Positions 47,088 through 59,676 of a stretch of 64,000 bases of DNA are shown in pieces. The stretch's first letter is position 1. Every line of letters begins with the position of its first letter. The stretch is from Platynereis dumerilii (taxonomy: Eukaryota > Annelida > Polychaeta > Phyllodocida > Nereididae). The notes below the pieces were generated by a model, which did not search any database, was not told the origin of the DNA, and saw only the letters and a program-made list of their open reading frames with translations. The stretch covers positions 50,837,283 through 50,901,282 of the forward strand of contig JAPTHN010000010.1 of assembly GCA_026936325.1 (NCBI GenBank), written 5' to 3'. Both the position numbers and the translations under genes were made by a program.

Positions 47088-48106
47088 GGGGAGACCGGGG
47101 CTAGTTGTCACAATTTTTTTTACTTCAAGTTTGACTGTATCTGAGAGGTCTATAGGTTCAGGTTGTCTGGAAACTTCCAGCCCTGTAACATTTTTGTAAG
47201 TCTTGAGAAAGTTTTTATTCAGCTTTCGTCCTGATTTATCAACCATGTGTTTCCCTGTAGGTCATGTTGTAACTCGGAGTCATTTTTGTGAAAATGTGAC
47301 AACTTGCCCCGAGCCCGGGGCAAGTTGTCACACTCATATGGCCTATCTAACATCTCTGGACAGATTTTCTATAATCCAAGCTTGCAATACATCGGATTCC
47401 TTTTGAAAAACAAAAATGCACATCTTGCGAAGACTTTGGATGAATGCCATCATAAATCAGGGCTTATTTCTACCAGATAATTGTTTCTCAAATTGGAGTA
47501 GAATGAAATGATTGAAAATTTTCTCTTGAAAAAGTCATTTTTAAGAAGTCCACATATCACATGACAGATTATACTTTCTTCCAACCACATCATACAAAAA
47601 GCTTAGCAAACAAACAGGTCTTGGAATTTATTTAATAATGACCGAACTGCTGCCACCTATAGCCAAGTTATAAGCATTGTGACAACTTGCCCCTGTGACA
47701 ACTAGCCCCGACCTATCCTCGTCACGACCTTGAAGTCAATCCAATATCTCGGTAATCAAAAGAGAATATATTCTGTTTCCACTTAAAAAAACACAGACAG
47801 ATTGTTCACGGAGACTATGGATTAATGCCATCATAAATCAACGCCTTAATCTTCCAAAAAATTGTCTCAAATTGGAAGACAATGAAAAATTTGAAAATGG
47901 CGAAAAAATTGAGTTTGAACTGTCATTTTCAGACATCTTCACATAGCACATGACAGACTACACATTTTTGTGATATCATCACAAAAATATTCCCCATGTC
48001 AAAAAATATCAAAATTGATTTAATTGCCATGCAGCTGCAACTATCCATAGCTGAGTAATAAGCATTGTGACAACTTGCCCCTGTGACAACTAGCCCCGGT
48101 CTCCCC
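47088..48106. mobile_element. TA-flanked MITE, 1,019 bp, with internal tandem unit
   Basis: Perfect inverted ends of 25 bp outside the TA (GGGGAGACCGGGGCTAGTTG plus TCACA) lie between TA dinucleotides. Inside, a unit of about 390 bp is repeated in tandem: both units contain ATGCCATCATAAATCA, a CACATGACAGA word and a closing GTGACAACTTGCCCCTGTGA. The last motif lies at about 47,678 and at the right end. No transposase frame is seen. TA flanks suggest a Tc1/mariner-like origin. Confidence 0.9.
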
Positions 48107-48680
48107 TACTCAAAAATCTGATGTGGTCACATTGGTCTACTTGGACATTGTATACAATACTTACTACCAAGGAGTAGGCCTACCAAGCCATGTTTGCTGA
48201 ATATCATATCAATGTCATTCCATAGCTGTAGGTTTCTGGATGCCATGTGCTGCATGTCAATGAGCATGGTATGTTGGTAATATTTGCTGACATCAAGACA
48301 TTGTATTCGAGTTGTTTACCTTGTGGGTATCAATGGTCTGCATTGACTCTGTCATATTTACCTAATGTTGCATTTATGTCGCGTTTACAGCAATGCGAAG
48401 AGCCCGTTTATAGGCGGGGGAGTGCGCTCATGGGAGTTGTATTTCTGTGCAACTGAATCTCATGTCTCTTTCCTAATCCAATTGCTGCTTCTAGCTGTTG
48501 GAGCTCAACTCTCGGATTTGTGCGTTTGTCTCTCGGGAGATTTGGAACAGCGAGAGTTTTGTTCGGGACAAGAAAAGATGAGATCTGAAGAGACGCGAGA
48601 GACACAATAGTGCCTCTTGTAGCTTGTAACAACAATTGAATTATTCTCTTATTTTTCTTTGAAATCTTCCTTTTCTGTGG
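48107..48680 (+). other. Unassigned; locally GC-richer near 48,380-48,610
   Basis: Overlapping plus-strand frames (48,247-48,456 and 48,365-48,610) cover a GC-richer patch containing CGTTTATAGGCGGGGG. The second encodes a hydrophobic stretch (VSFLIQLLLLAVGAQLSDLC). No domain was recognised. Confidence 0.3.
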
Positions 48681-48780
48681 GGGAGACTGGGGTATGTTAA
48701 TCCTTGGAGTTAGTTGATCGTGGGGCAAGTTTATATCCCTAGGATAAGTTTATCCCTGGGATTGGTTGATCCTTCAGGTG
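48681..48780. mobile_element. End fragment of a third GGGGAGACTGGGG-type element
   Basis: GGGGGAGACTGGGGTATGTT at 48,681, followed by repeated GTTGATC and AAGTTTAT words, resembles the end of the 47.1-kb element family but is a different family. No partner end was located. Confidence 0.4.
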
Positions 48781-50329
48781 AGTATATAAGTGCAATGATA
48801 GGACAATATTTTCTTTAAACACAAGCATTTGTCTGTCGATTAAGATGTAATATAATTGAATAAACACATTTTTAACAGTACCATCACTGTAGAATTCTGA
48901 ACTCAATTCTGGGGTCAGTTTACTCTGGTCCAACTGTTATTGGCTTCTTGATCAATGTGGGATTTCAGGCAAAGAGCTGATGCTAAGTTAGCGTCTCCAG
49001 TGAAGTCTATAGAGAGTCAGATCAAGTCTAAAAATGGCAGAGGGCTTAAAGAGGCTCACTAAGTCTGGATTAAGTGCCATTCAATATGGACATCAGAGTC
49101 AAAACACCAAAATCTATCTCGTTAAATGGAGGTTGTAGGCCAATGGATCCAAGTATAAAATATCACATTTTTGCCATCCTCATAGTGGCCTGTCTCTTTA
49201 GTAAAGTCACTTGTCAATTTACCATAAGTGAACACGACTGACTTGCATACAGTGTCACTGTGCCAGCCATAATGTGATTTTGCCAAGTTTTTACAAGCAT
49301 GCAGTCAGACAATGATTTTTGCTGTATTGTCATGCAGTTCATCTCAGGATTACACATTCACATGGAAATTAGTGACATTACCTGAATATGTAATAAATGA
49401 TACATAAATATTCCTTGAATATGGAGATTATTTGCCAGAAGAAAAGTTGGTATTTGATATAAAAGGCTTGGTCCTGAGCTGGGGTTATACAGTATGGAGA
49501 CCAGACCAGACCATGGATATTGAAACTTATCAAAGACCCAAATCTATCTTGTCCCATACAGGTTGAAGGCCAGGAAATCTCTGAGCTGCTTCTAAGTATA
49601 AGATAGGGCATCCCCTGCACCCTCACGGCTTGTTTCACCCAATATCCATCAGGGGGCACTGACTGCTCTATTAACCCCACAGGGGTCTCCAGAGTCTAAC
49701 AGATCAATCATGTGATCGCCAGTTCCTCCAGGTCACCAGGGGCTCCAAATATTCTGACTTATTCCAATCTCCAGCAGAACATGAACTGGCAGACATATTC
49801 CAACTGCAGGAGAGAGCCCATTCGTCTTCTCTTGTTCCTATCGTTGAAAGCCTTTCTGTCAAACCATTTATCATTTCCATTTTCTTTTGGCACATGGTGA
49901 AAAAAAAGTTCACTTCCTGATGGACGATTGGTATGTGAAATATTTGTTTCGCAATGATGGCTCTGTTAACTAATCGTCTTTCAAAACCATTATCAATTTA
50001 TTAGTTGACAGTGAATCAAGTTGCCAAAGTTGCAAACAAAGAAACAAGATTCATATGGACTCATTTAGCCAAATTATAGGCAACAGTCTTTTCGATAAGC
50101 CCTTTCTTTGCTAGCTGTTTCTTCACTTACCAATCCATTCTTCAGTATGTTTCTAGTTGATCCAGATAGTATGGTAAAAGCTCCACCAAATTAATGGTTT
50201 TAACAACCAAATACCGATTTCTCAGGACGAGGACCGAGGACTCAGTCATTGACCGTTTTCTTTGCTCTGACACCAAACTTCTCGTAACCTATCTTAGATT
50301 GGTCGCCTTTTAACCAATCTGCTTTTACA
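48781..50329. other. Unassigned interval
   Basis: No well-bounded repeat. A minus-strand frame of 100 codons (49,378-49,680) shows no recognisable domain. Confidence 0.35.
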
Positions 50330-51308
50330 CACTGTAAAATTTGAAAACTGAGTCGAAGCAATAATTTGAGCTGTCTGAGAATGTTTATAATTTTCAAGCT
50401 ATGATAGCTCAATCCTTTTAGTTTTCAAGGTATGATAGTTCAATGCTGTAAGTTGTCCAAACGAATCATAAAGTTAAGCTGTGAAAACATGAAAGCTTCA
50501 GTTGTTGCAGATAGCTTGACATCTCAGTCATGCCACATATAGCGCCATCTATAACAAGCACTTCTCATATGACTGCATTTAGTTTTAAATAATTATTTAC
50601 TTACAAGAAAAAAGAACATTTATATTACACTATCCCAGAGAAAAAATGAGTAGCACGCCACTTTAGCTGGTCACTTTTTTTATTTTTATCTCTCTTATTA
50701 TTAATTTGTGGGAGTAATTAGATGCATGCTTTCACACGTCAACCAACATTTCCAAGTCAGAGTGTGTTCAAATATAGGCTTCTAGCACTGTATACCAACT
50801 CAGATGAGCCACAGGCCATTGGGATTTATTCACAAGAAATTAATTTTTAAATCTCCTTGTGATTCAATGGTCTGTGTTGAACGCATCTTGGGCCTGTCCA
50901 TGGTGTGCTAAAATGAAGCATACTGGATCAGGTGGATCCCCTTAAGAGATCAAACAATATTTTGGGATTACAGCCCATATTCATAAATAACTTTATAAGA
51001 CAGGTCACACAAATATAAATCAAAAACAACTAAAAATAAGTCAACACTGCTCAAAATTTTGAGTTGTATCAGCTTGGATCAATAAGTCAACAAAACTCAA
51101 TATTTTGAGCTGTAAGTCAACACAGCTCATTGTTTTGAGTTGTCTCAGCTTGAATACCTTAGTCAACATAGCTTAGTATTTTGAGCTATCCCAGCTCGGT
51201 ATTTTGAGTTATCTCAGCTAAAAACATTAATCTATGTTAGCTCAATCAATTTGTGCAACCATCTCACTCAATCAATTGAGCTGAATCAGTGCCTCCGGAT
51301 TTACAGTG
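50330..51308. mobile_element. CACTGTAAAA-ended element, second member
   Basis: Ends CACTGTAAAATTTGAAAAC and ATTTACAGTG, with subterminal GAGCTG and AACCATCTCACTCAATCAAT shared with the element at 29,385-30,153. The right half is a string of palindromic words such as GCTCAAAATTTTGAG, CTCAATATTTTGAGC and AGTCAACA spaced by about 45 bp. Non-coding. Confidence 0.7.
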
Positions 51309-53084
51309 CATCGTAAGTGTGAGGTAAAAATGCCACCAACAGTGTCAAGGAAACTTTTTCTGATTTGAACTAAAAATCAATGCCCTTCAGCTAAAACATG
51401 TTCCAGTGAAAGTCTCTTATATTGTGCTGAAGGTCCTTCAATTGGGTCACCTGAATTTTTGGTATTTGACAAGATTTCTTCTGAGAAATGCTGTCATGTA
51501 TGAGGTGCTTTCTTCTGGAAGCTGTCTAGATGGCCTTAAGATTAGAATATATTAATAGTGTGCAGTAAGTAGAAGAGATGATGACGGATATAGGCTCTGA
51601 TCAGTGAGTCGACTAATATCAACATCGAACTTGGCCAACTAACATTAAGCACTGACATTGCTGACAGCACAAACCAACATTGAAAATCAACATAGCCAAA
51701 CGATATTTTTTAACCAACTTTATTCCAACAGACAGAACAACTATTACCAGATGCCAAACTTGCATTGCCAACTGTTATTGCAATTTGCCTCAATTATTAT
51801 TAGTTATTGCTTGAAATTTCCCATGGATTTTGTCCAACGCTGACTGCCCCATTTTCGTTGCTGAAAAAAAATCCATGTATTTACAATGTTACTGTTGAAG
51901 GACTTTGCAATCTTTTGTTACTTTTTTGCCAATAACCATACCAATTACCAAATAGATTACCACCCACTATAACCAACTGCCTGTTTCACCGCCATTGCCA
52001 AGTGCAGTTAGCCGGTTGCCACAACTTTTATGAACCGGCATCGCAGACCACCCTGATGTTATAAGGGGTGGAATTTCTCTGCATTAATCCCAATTTTCTG
52101 CAAGAAGCTTACAAGATCTTGGAAATCTGTAGTCTCCTCTCACATAACACTACTAGTCTCCGGGAGAAAATATAATCCTATTAAAGGCACAGCTCACAAT
52201 AGCCTTTTCCCCTCTACTGCTCTTCTCCCAATAAACTCCAGCTTATGTGGTTGTGGGAACTCTTTACAAGTCTGTGTTATCACACTATGCTGCTAAAATA
52301 GGTTTGTTCTTACTTTGTTCCTGTGGTAGATATTCCCCAGACAAGGGCTAATATAATAATGGATGATTATATGATGTCTGTATGATATATGATAGTGTTG
52401 TTACACATGTACATTAGATTTTACCAAGTAGAAGTGCTACAGATGAATTACTCTCTTCTTTTCTGCACTGTTTGATGAAACTAGTTCTCGCGTTACAAAA
52501 TAATGAAATTACGAGAACGTTTTTAATCACAAATACAGAGCATTTACCTCCTCCGCAAACAAGCATATAACGTAGAAACAATACCAATCATATCGGTATC
52601 AATGTTCAACAATATAAATTTAAGTTCGGTGCACCACATCTTACATGTAGATTTAAAAAGCCAAGTACAGTGTAGATATATGTCTGAAAACATCATGTGG
52701 ACCAAGTACAATATTGAAAGTCTTAGACTAATCTCCTGGCAGAGATTAATGACTGAGTTGTTGTTGACAGAATGAATCATCTCATATACAATTAAGCACC
52801 ATTAATCGCATCCAGCTTCCCCATATTTGTTTGAATAATGGCTGTGGAGTTGAGCCTCATGGTCTTGTGCCAAAACAAAGTCATATTTCAAAATTAATGA
52901 GCTCGCAGTTTGAAAAGGCTGGGTAAGACTAAGTTAACCACTCAGAGAGAAGGGTGAGCACCCTTCTGATAAGGGAGTGTATCTTTGCAACAGTATAGTA
53001 TATCCATGTTCATTTTCTGTTTACAATTATCTTTGTTTTGTGTAAATATGCACAATTTGCAGCACAGTCTTGTGACATTTGACC
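51309..53084. other. Unassigned interval
   Basis: AT-rich; ACCAAC/CCAAC words recur at 51,590-52,020. No gene or bounded repeat recognised. Confidence 0.35.
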
Positions 53085-53220
53085 TAATTCTCATTTAGTC
53101 AAGCAAATAGAAGAAGTGGATCAGCAAATCGCTCCCATACCCAATTCTAAAAATATGATGAGTTCCATAAAACATATAAAAATGTAGTGATTTGAGCTAA
53201 TCACTACAATTGCAACTGTG
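53085..53220. repeat. Dispersed repeat, copy 1 (partner at 60.57 kb)
   Basis: Aligns with 60,570-60,720: shared CCCATACC, TTCTGAAAATAT-like and ATAAAAATCCACTGATTT-like words. Each copy ends in a small palindrome around AGTGATTT...AAATCACT. The family is unknown. Confidence 0.5.
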
Positions 53221-54854
53221 TTATGTACCACGGTTTGGAAAATTTTCAGTTAAAATACAAATATCTGCTATTTTTTCATGTGGTACACTTTGTTGGAAAC
53301 ACAAGTAATGTATCGTTGCTTGTATTTATTTTGATTTTCTCATACATGTGTTTTAATTTAATGATACTTTTTGGAAACCTGAAAAACAAGTGGAACTGTC
53401 AGAAACAATAAGCATGACACATACAAACCAGCGCTTCTTGTACCTTAACCGTGTTACCACCCAAATGTAACAGAACAGTGTATCGGTGAGCAATCTCGCT
53501 TCTGTGTTATTTGATTTTGTCCGCTGCCCTTTCTCATTCTGGTTGTATGATGAATGGCATGGAGGCCGTATATACCGAATCATTGTGGCTCTAGCCCAGA
53601 TATATCCAGATATATTGTTCTTGCCCTGGCCAATAGGAGGGCCAATAATGGTCACGTGACATTGATATGAAAGCATACAATGGCTAACAATGGCTGACAA
53701 TGGTCAGAGACTGCTTGGAGGCATGATGGGCTTGACAGGAGCTCTATGTTCATAAAGCCATCTCTTAGAGCAGGAGTCCCTACTACTTAGATATGTCATC
53801 TGTCTTCTACTACAGGCTGCAGTTCCAACAACAGATTCCAGAGCACATGCATCGTTCATTGTATGATACATAGTATACAGCGAAGTATGCTCCTTGTCAT
53901 TTATAGGGATTCTCATGTAATGGATGCGAAACATACACGCGACATGAAATTTGTATTTGATTCCTTGAGAAAAAGTGATGAAGAGGTTCACTTGGCCATA
54001 TTTTGATATGATGAACATTCAAGATGTGATTGAGAGGCATACATTATAGATGATATAATAAATTTTGCTTTCTTTGCTTGAACGGTTAACCTTACAAATG
54101 TCCTGAGTTAGAATCACAAGGGGAAACAGTATTGGTAGTTCTCAGAGAGCACTTAAGCATCATCACTATGATTGAGAGAAGGATAAATTCCTCTTAGATG
54201 TTAAGTCTGCTGCCCCTTGTATTGTTATGAGTAAGTTTATACAACAACGTTATCATGGTTATGCTTTGGAGGAATGCTTAAGTTTCGGTGAGGTGTTATA
54301 ACGAAATTCAATATATTAAAATTTGGACCCTTGTATTGATTTCCCCACGTTTGAACCCAGAATATATAAAACGTCCTCTTTTTTCTGTGAAATCACAGTA
54401 GACGAAGGTCTTTTTAAAACGCGGTTGACCTATCAAGACGTTCTACCTTGTCTGGTCGATGCCACAGTGACCAATAATTTTACCGGACCCAACTTGCAGC
54501 GTGACATGTGACATGGTTTGGAGTCCTCTCTTGAAGCGACCCTCAAAAGTAGTATGAACTTACCTTACAGGGCTGCACTATACATTAAATATCTATCTAA
54601 AAGCACACTGACTGGTGATGGCAGAATCACATTTATTGTATAATATCCTGTGTAGTATTCTGTGTCTCAAACCTCTTGGTTTTGGCCAGGTATTATTACA
54701 TTAATCCATCACCACTCCCATATACACTCACTATTCCCTGTTCCTTTGATCCCCAAATGTGGGTCTGGCATTCCCTGATGTCATTCAGACCTTTCTTCCT
54801 GTCAACCGCGTTTTAAAAAGACCTTTGATGTGACAAAGCTGTGAGATATGTCGG
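53221..54854. other. Unassigned interval
   Basis: Two minus-strand frames of 104-115 codons (53,353-53,700 and 53,704-54,018) and one plus-strand frame were inspected. None shows a domain or convincing splice context. Confidence 0.35.
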
Positions 54855-55024
54855 GACAAAATTGGTTTTTTAGATTCAAAATGGTTTTTTGAAAAACCAA
54901 ATTTCAATGCAAAACCAAAATGGATTTTTAAAAAAATCCATTTTGGTTTTTTGCATTGAAATTTGGTTTTTCAAAAAACCATTTTGAATCTAAAAAACCA
55001 ATTTTGTCTGGAATTTTTTAGAGT
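54855..55024. mobile_element. Palindromic MITE, nearly perfect fold-back
   Basis: GACAAAATTGGTTTTTTAGA at the left is mirrored by TCTAAAAAACCAATTTTGTC at the right. Pairing continues inward to a centre at GGATTTTTAAAAAAATCC, so about 150 bp form one long hairpin. The right end finishes TTTTTTAGAGTGC; the left end is worn. Same family as 1-89 and 55,216-55,399. Confidence 0.85.
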
Positions 55025-55215
55025 GCAAAAGGGCATTTGTAGTGATGGAGGTGTGTGTGCATGATATATCCGAAGAAGTATTTCCCTACTGTAATTTGAA
55101 TAACATAAGCGTACAGTTGCGATAGATATTCTAAAATGCATACATGTGATTCACTCATTGATGATAAGATTATTTAGCTGTTCACTTGACAGTCCAGACG
55201 TAGATGATTGAAGTG

Positions 55216-55399
55216 CACTCTAAAAAATGTCGCCACAAAATTGGTTTTTTAGATTCAAAATGGTTTTTTGAAAAACCAAATTTCAATGCAAAACTAACAT
55301 TTAAAAAAATCCATGTTGGTTTTTTGCATTGAAATTTGGTTTTTCAAAAAACCATTTTGAATCTAAAAAACCACTTTTGTCTGAAATTTTTAGATTGTG
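55216..55399. mobile_element. Palindromic MITE, second copy
   Basis: Begins CACTCTAAAAAATGTCGCC and mirrors to TTTTTAGATTGTG, with the same GGTTTTTTAGATTCAAAATG arms as its neighbour 190 bp upstream. The centre has lost a few bases relative to the other copy. Confidence 0.85.
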
Positions 55400-55599
55400 T
55401 TCTGAGCTTCGGATCGCTGAGTTCCAGGCACACACATCCTTTTTGGGAGGGCGAGCAGCATTAAATCATGTTTTGCCCAAATTTCATAATCCAGATTTTA
55501 TACCATGTCAAATAACATACCTTTGGAACCATTGATTTTCAACAATGTTAATTTGACCATCTTCCCATTTTATTAGCCTCCTGGCCTGAATTTTTAGTG
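55400..55599. other. Unassigned sequence
   Basis: A short plus-strand frame overlaps the MITE edge. Nothing else recognised. Confidence 0.3.
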
Positions 55600-55775
55600 T
55601 TCCCCAATGCCTATGGTTATTGGTTTCAATTCCACCTGGACCTATGTTGGACAACAGGTTCAGTGATCCTTCACTTCATTACTGTGTCATTCACCTGTCA
55701 TAATTGGTCTAGTATAATTCTATGAATGCAGGGCATAAAGCCTCAATCATCAATCCACCAGTCCACTTGCCTTGT
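55600..55775 (+). mobile_element. SINE family B copy
   Basis: B-box-like TGGTTTCAATTCC at about 55,621, then CACCTGGACCTATGTTGGAC, CATTACTGTGTCATTC and a 3' end with AAGCCTCAATCATCAATCCA. Parallel to the copy at 3,425-3,640. Confidence 0.6.
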
Positions 55776-56620
55776 AGCCTATAGCAAATGTCTTGCAGCT
55801 TGATCAAGCATTTCAACACTGCAAGTGGCAACAGGCTACTATTTCTGGAATGTTTCTGACATCTTTTTGGAGAAGGTTCTTTTCATCCACCATGAAATCA
55901 GTTTTCAGAGTAATTAGATAATGCTGTTATGATTTCATCTCTGGCATTAACAGTTTGTTGGCAGTGAGGCTTAATTCTCAAGTCTCTAGATGCTAAGATC
56001 TATAGATAGAATGATGATGGTTGCCTTCTGGTAATTACCTTACCATCTTTTGGTGATGTAAGTGGTTTGCATCAAAATCTTTCTGACTTACAAAAAGTAT
56101 ACATTAATGTTTTTACAGTCCATAGTTTTACATTTTCCTCTCAACTTTTATTACACTTTTTTCTCAATTTTGCGCTGAGCCTCAATTCCGTAAGACAATA
56201 TTTTTTGGGTAATGTAAGACACCCATGCAAACCATCTCCTTGGTAGAAGTATATATCTCGTCAGTCCTCAGCATATAATCTTTTTTCAAACCATCTACAA
56301 TTTATTGTTGAGGGGAAGAGAAATTTTGTGTCACAGCCTTGCCCAAGTTGTATACATATATATTATAATATTATAGGGTGTCCATCGAAATGCTAATTAC
56401 AAATACCTATTATCAAGCTCATCATAATCCACGTATTTGAGATCCCAGAACAAAATGGTATTCTGACAAATTTTCTGTCATCTGGAAATATTACTTGAAA
56501 GCCTTGATAGGTAATTATATCTAATTCTTCGTAAGACCGTAATGAGAAATCTACATGTAAGATTGCGGATACATTTCTACAAAATAGTTTTGTGAAATTA
56601 AATCGAAGGACAAAATAGGA
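55776..56620. other. Unassigned sequence
   Basis: AT-rich; no gene or bounded repeat recognised. Confidence 0.35.
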
Positions 56621-56622
56621 TA

Positions 56623-57519
56623 GAGTAGGTCGGGGCAAGAAGCCCGGGTTAGGTGAGAGGCCCCCCCAGGCTTATATCCAAACTGACATTTTTGGTGCGT
56701 TTATCTATTGATAGGATTGAAGCTAGAGGCGTTTTAGGTGACGTCACAAATTTTCAGGGCAAACAGCACTAAACTATAGTAGAAATTAAAGAAAGAAAAA
56801 AATGTGCATGGTTTTTGTAACTTTGACTAATTCTTTGAAAGGGGTTGTCAGAAATAACTTTGGAAATTTTAAAAAGTATAATGGATATCTGCATTGCTTC
56901 GCTTTATGACTATCACATCAATATGATTTGGATCATGTTTTTTTGCATTTTAGTTCAAAATATAGAGGTCAAATTAAAATAAGTGGGTTTGGGGCGAGAG
57001 GCCCCACATGATATGGGGCATGGAGCCCCCTTCACTGGGGGGTCGAAGCTGCTTCAGGAACCATTTAAAATAATGTGTACTTTACATTTAAACTTGATAG
57101 ATTAGCTAATTAAAATAGAAAAAAATTGGGTCCAAAATTAAAACAGGGCAAAGAATATTAAAATATGAAAGTATGAACAGAAAAATTTTGAAATTCAGAA
57201 AAAGTGAATAGTATGCCTTAAAAAGGATAGAAGAACCCTAAGAAATAACTTTTAGGCTGAATGCACTCGCAAAAAAAATTGCCATAGGATTATAATAGGG
57301 GGGCTTCTTGCCCGATGGGTGGGGTCAGAAGGCAATTTTAATTTTTTTTACAAAAATGGCCGTAACTCCTTTATTAAAATTGGTAGACATTTGTTTCTCT
57401 AGTTATTAGTAGAGTCAAGTGATCCCTTCCTGACAGCATAAGCATTCAAATAATCGCCCATAAAAAGTAGGTCAAATCGCACCTCGAAGTTAAGGGGGGC
57501 CGCATGCCCCGACCTACTC
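56623..57519. mobile_element. TA-flanked MITE, 897 bp, copy 2
   Basis: Same inverted ends (GAGTAGGTCGGGGCA and complement) and same interior as 19,954-20,843, again flanked by TA on both sides (56,621-56,622 and 57,520-57,521). Differences are scattered substitutions and small indels across the interior. Confidence 0.9.
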
Positions 57520-57521
57520 TA

Positions 57522-59040
57522 AGGAATTTTAACAGCAAAACTAAAATATAGACTTCAACACGTTGTATTTGTATTTGACGTCTAATATAATGTTATAAAT
57601 GTTATACGCAAGTTTTAGATATGAGGTTTTGTGCATTTCGCCAAGATTTAAAATTTTAAAGAATAATTTTGTTATAATCGGAAATCTCTCTCCTATACTT
57701 TACCTGGTCATTAGTTGACACCCAACAATGACCAAACCATCAACTGCTTCCAACCTGCATCCATTCATCGTTCAGAGAAGCTATTATGTTGTCTTGAAAT
57801 TGAAACTATTGTACACTCCAAGTATTAATATTAAAGCAGTTTTAATTAGTATGAGTCTCTTTTCTTGTACTTGCTACGTAGCATATTACCCTGATCTTGT
57901 TGGTTCACGAAGTGAGCAGCACCAAACAGATTGTTTTGCTAATATATAATACTAGGTTGAAAAGAAATTAATGCTTATTAAAACTGCTGTAACAGGATTT
58001 TATATTCATTAGAGTGCTTTCACTGAGCTCTCTTCGATGACCAAACTATTATCTCAGGTTTCCGCAGCCTAGGATAGTACCTAAGAATCTAAGAGCCTTT
58101 AAATTGTAAAGTTCTGAGGTTTGATGCTGACATTTTACCATTTGGAACATCGTGTGACTTCAGTGCAATTACTGGGCATGTACAGAAGTAGCTACTTCCT
58201 CTAAATGTGGGTCCACTTTGATGTGTGGGGAATACTGAATCCCAAATTCTCCAAAATGATTTCAGCCTTTGTGAGTCTGGTTTGGGCAGCACCCTGGCGC
58301 CACTCCCAGCTTAGATAACGATTTATCTCTGTCCACAAAACAGCCACTGAAAAAAGTCTCAGGCAGTCTCAAGAAAGTCCCAGGCAGGGCTAAGAAATGT
58401 CTCATGGAATCTCTGGAGATCTATGTCTTTCTGATTAGCCCACTTGCCAATCTCCCCAAACAGTATCTCATGCATGCAAGACATTGCAAGTGATATTTTG
58501 AGATGCTTTCCATCTCACAGAAGTTGAGAGAATGCCACAAAATTCAAAATGATGACTCCAAATGTGTCTCCTCTCCCCCTTCTCAAATTCCATGCTATCA
58601 TTCCACTCTTGAATTCAATCTCATTCAAGCTCACCAACCTCATCTTCCCATACTTTCCCCAAAGCCAGCAATAAATTCACTTCACAGTACATTCACACTT
58701 CTGCAAGAAATATCACTTCCTGATTTTTTGCCGATAAGATGTTCTCACCCACATTCTGAGGTGGAACACAATCATAATGGACACTAAAGAGAAAATATTG
58801 TCTGAAAATGACAGAGATAGGAAGTAGCAAACTAAATTTAGGACACCATGAACAAATGCACAGATCTTTTGATGTGATGAAAAAGGGGTCATTCAATTGG
58901 CCCGGCCCAATTAAGGATACTCCAGTATATTTTGATTTCACAGGAAGAGATATACTTCTGTCGTGTAAAATGGTGGCATGTGTTGTTCAAATGGACATTA
59001 CAACCATGGCTGCAAAATGTAGCGAATTTGGGCATGTCAT
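57522..59040. other. Unassigned interval
   Basis: Short open frames on both strands; none with a recognisable domain. Repeated GTCTCA and AGTCCCAGGCAG words occur at 58,355-58,420. Confidence 0.35.
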
Positions 59041-59163
59041 TGCTGGAAATTTCTAAATCTTCCCACAATTTTGACTTTGAAATAGTCGCTTAACTCACAG
59101 CCATTCGTGGGAAATTTGTTGAACGTTAAGAAATTCCTGGAAATTCAACGTTTTTTCCAGCAC
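59039..59163. mobile_element. Possible short MITE with TGCTGGAAA ends
   Basis: TGCTGGAAATTTC at 59,039 and TTTTTTCCAGCA at about 59,152 are inverted. Internal CCCACAATTTTG/GTGGGAAATTTG and GAACGTTAAG/CAACGTTTT also pair loosely. About 125 bp; target duplication not identified. Confidence 0.4.
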
Positions 59164-59356
59164 TGATTACAACAGGCTTTCTTTTTATGAACAAATTGTT
59201 TCAGTTCAAGCAAGAATTTATCATTCAGTGCAATGACATTACGAAAAGTTTATCAGATGATGCTTGAACTTGTCGGTTGCTGGTGTCAGTGTCTGTGCTG
59301 GCATTACTGAACAAGTTGCACTCCTTAAAGTGGAATGCATTTACACATTAGGTTTA

Positions 59357-59676
59357 TACAAATAGATTCTCCTGAGCAAAACAAATAGATTCTCCTGAGC
59401 AAAACAAATAGATTCTCCTGAGCAAAACAAATAGATTCTCCTGAGCAAAACAAATAGATTCTCCTGAGCAAAACAAATAGATTCTCCTGAGCAAAACAAA
59501 TAGATTCTCCTGAGCAAAACAAATAGATTCTCCTGAGCAAAACAAATAGATTCTCCTGAGCAAAACAAATAGATTCTCCTGAGCAAAACAAATAGATTCT
59601 CCTGAGCAAAACAAATAGATTCTCCTGAGCAAAACAAATAGATTCTCCTGAGCAATACAAATAGATTCTCCTGAGC
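59357..59676. repeat. 23-bp minisatellite, 14 copies
   Basis: Unit AAAACAAATAGATTCTCCTG plus AGC, nearly perfect over 320 bp. Because 23 is not a multiple of three and no unit contains a minus-strand stop in any frame, all three minus frames stay open and yield the same 23-residue repeat (with core RRIYLFCSGESICFAQENLF). The 104-147 codon frames here are an artefact of that. Confidence 0.97.
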
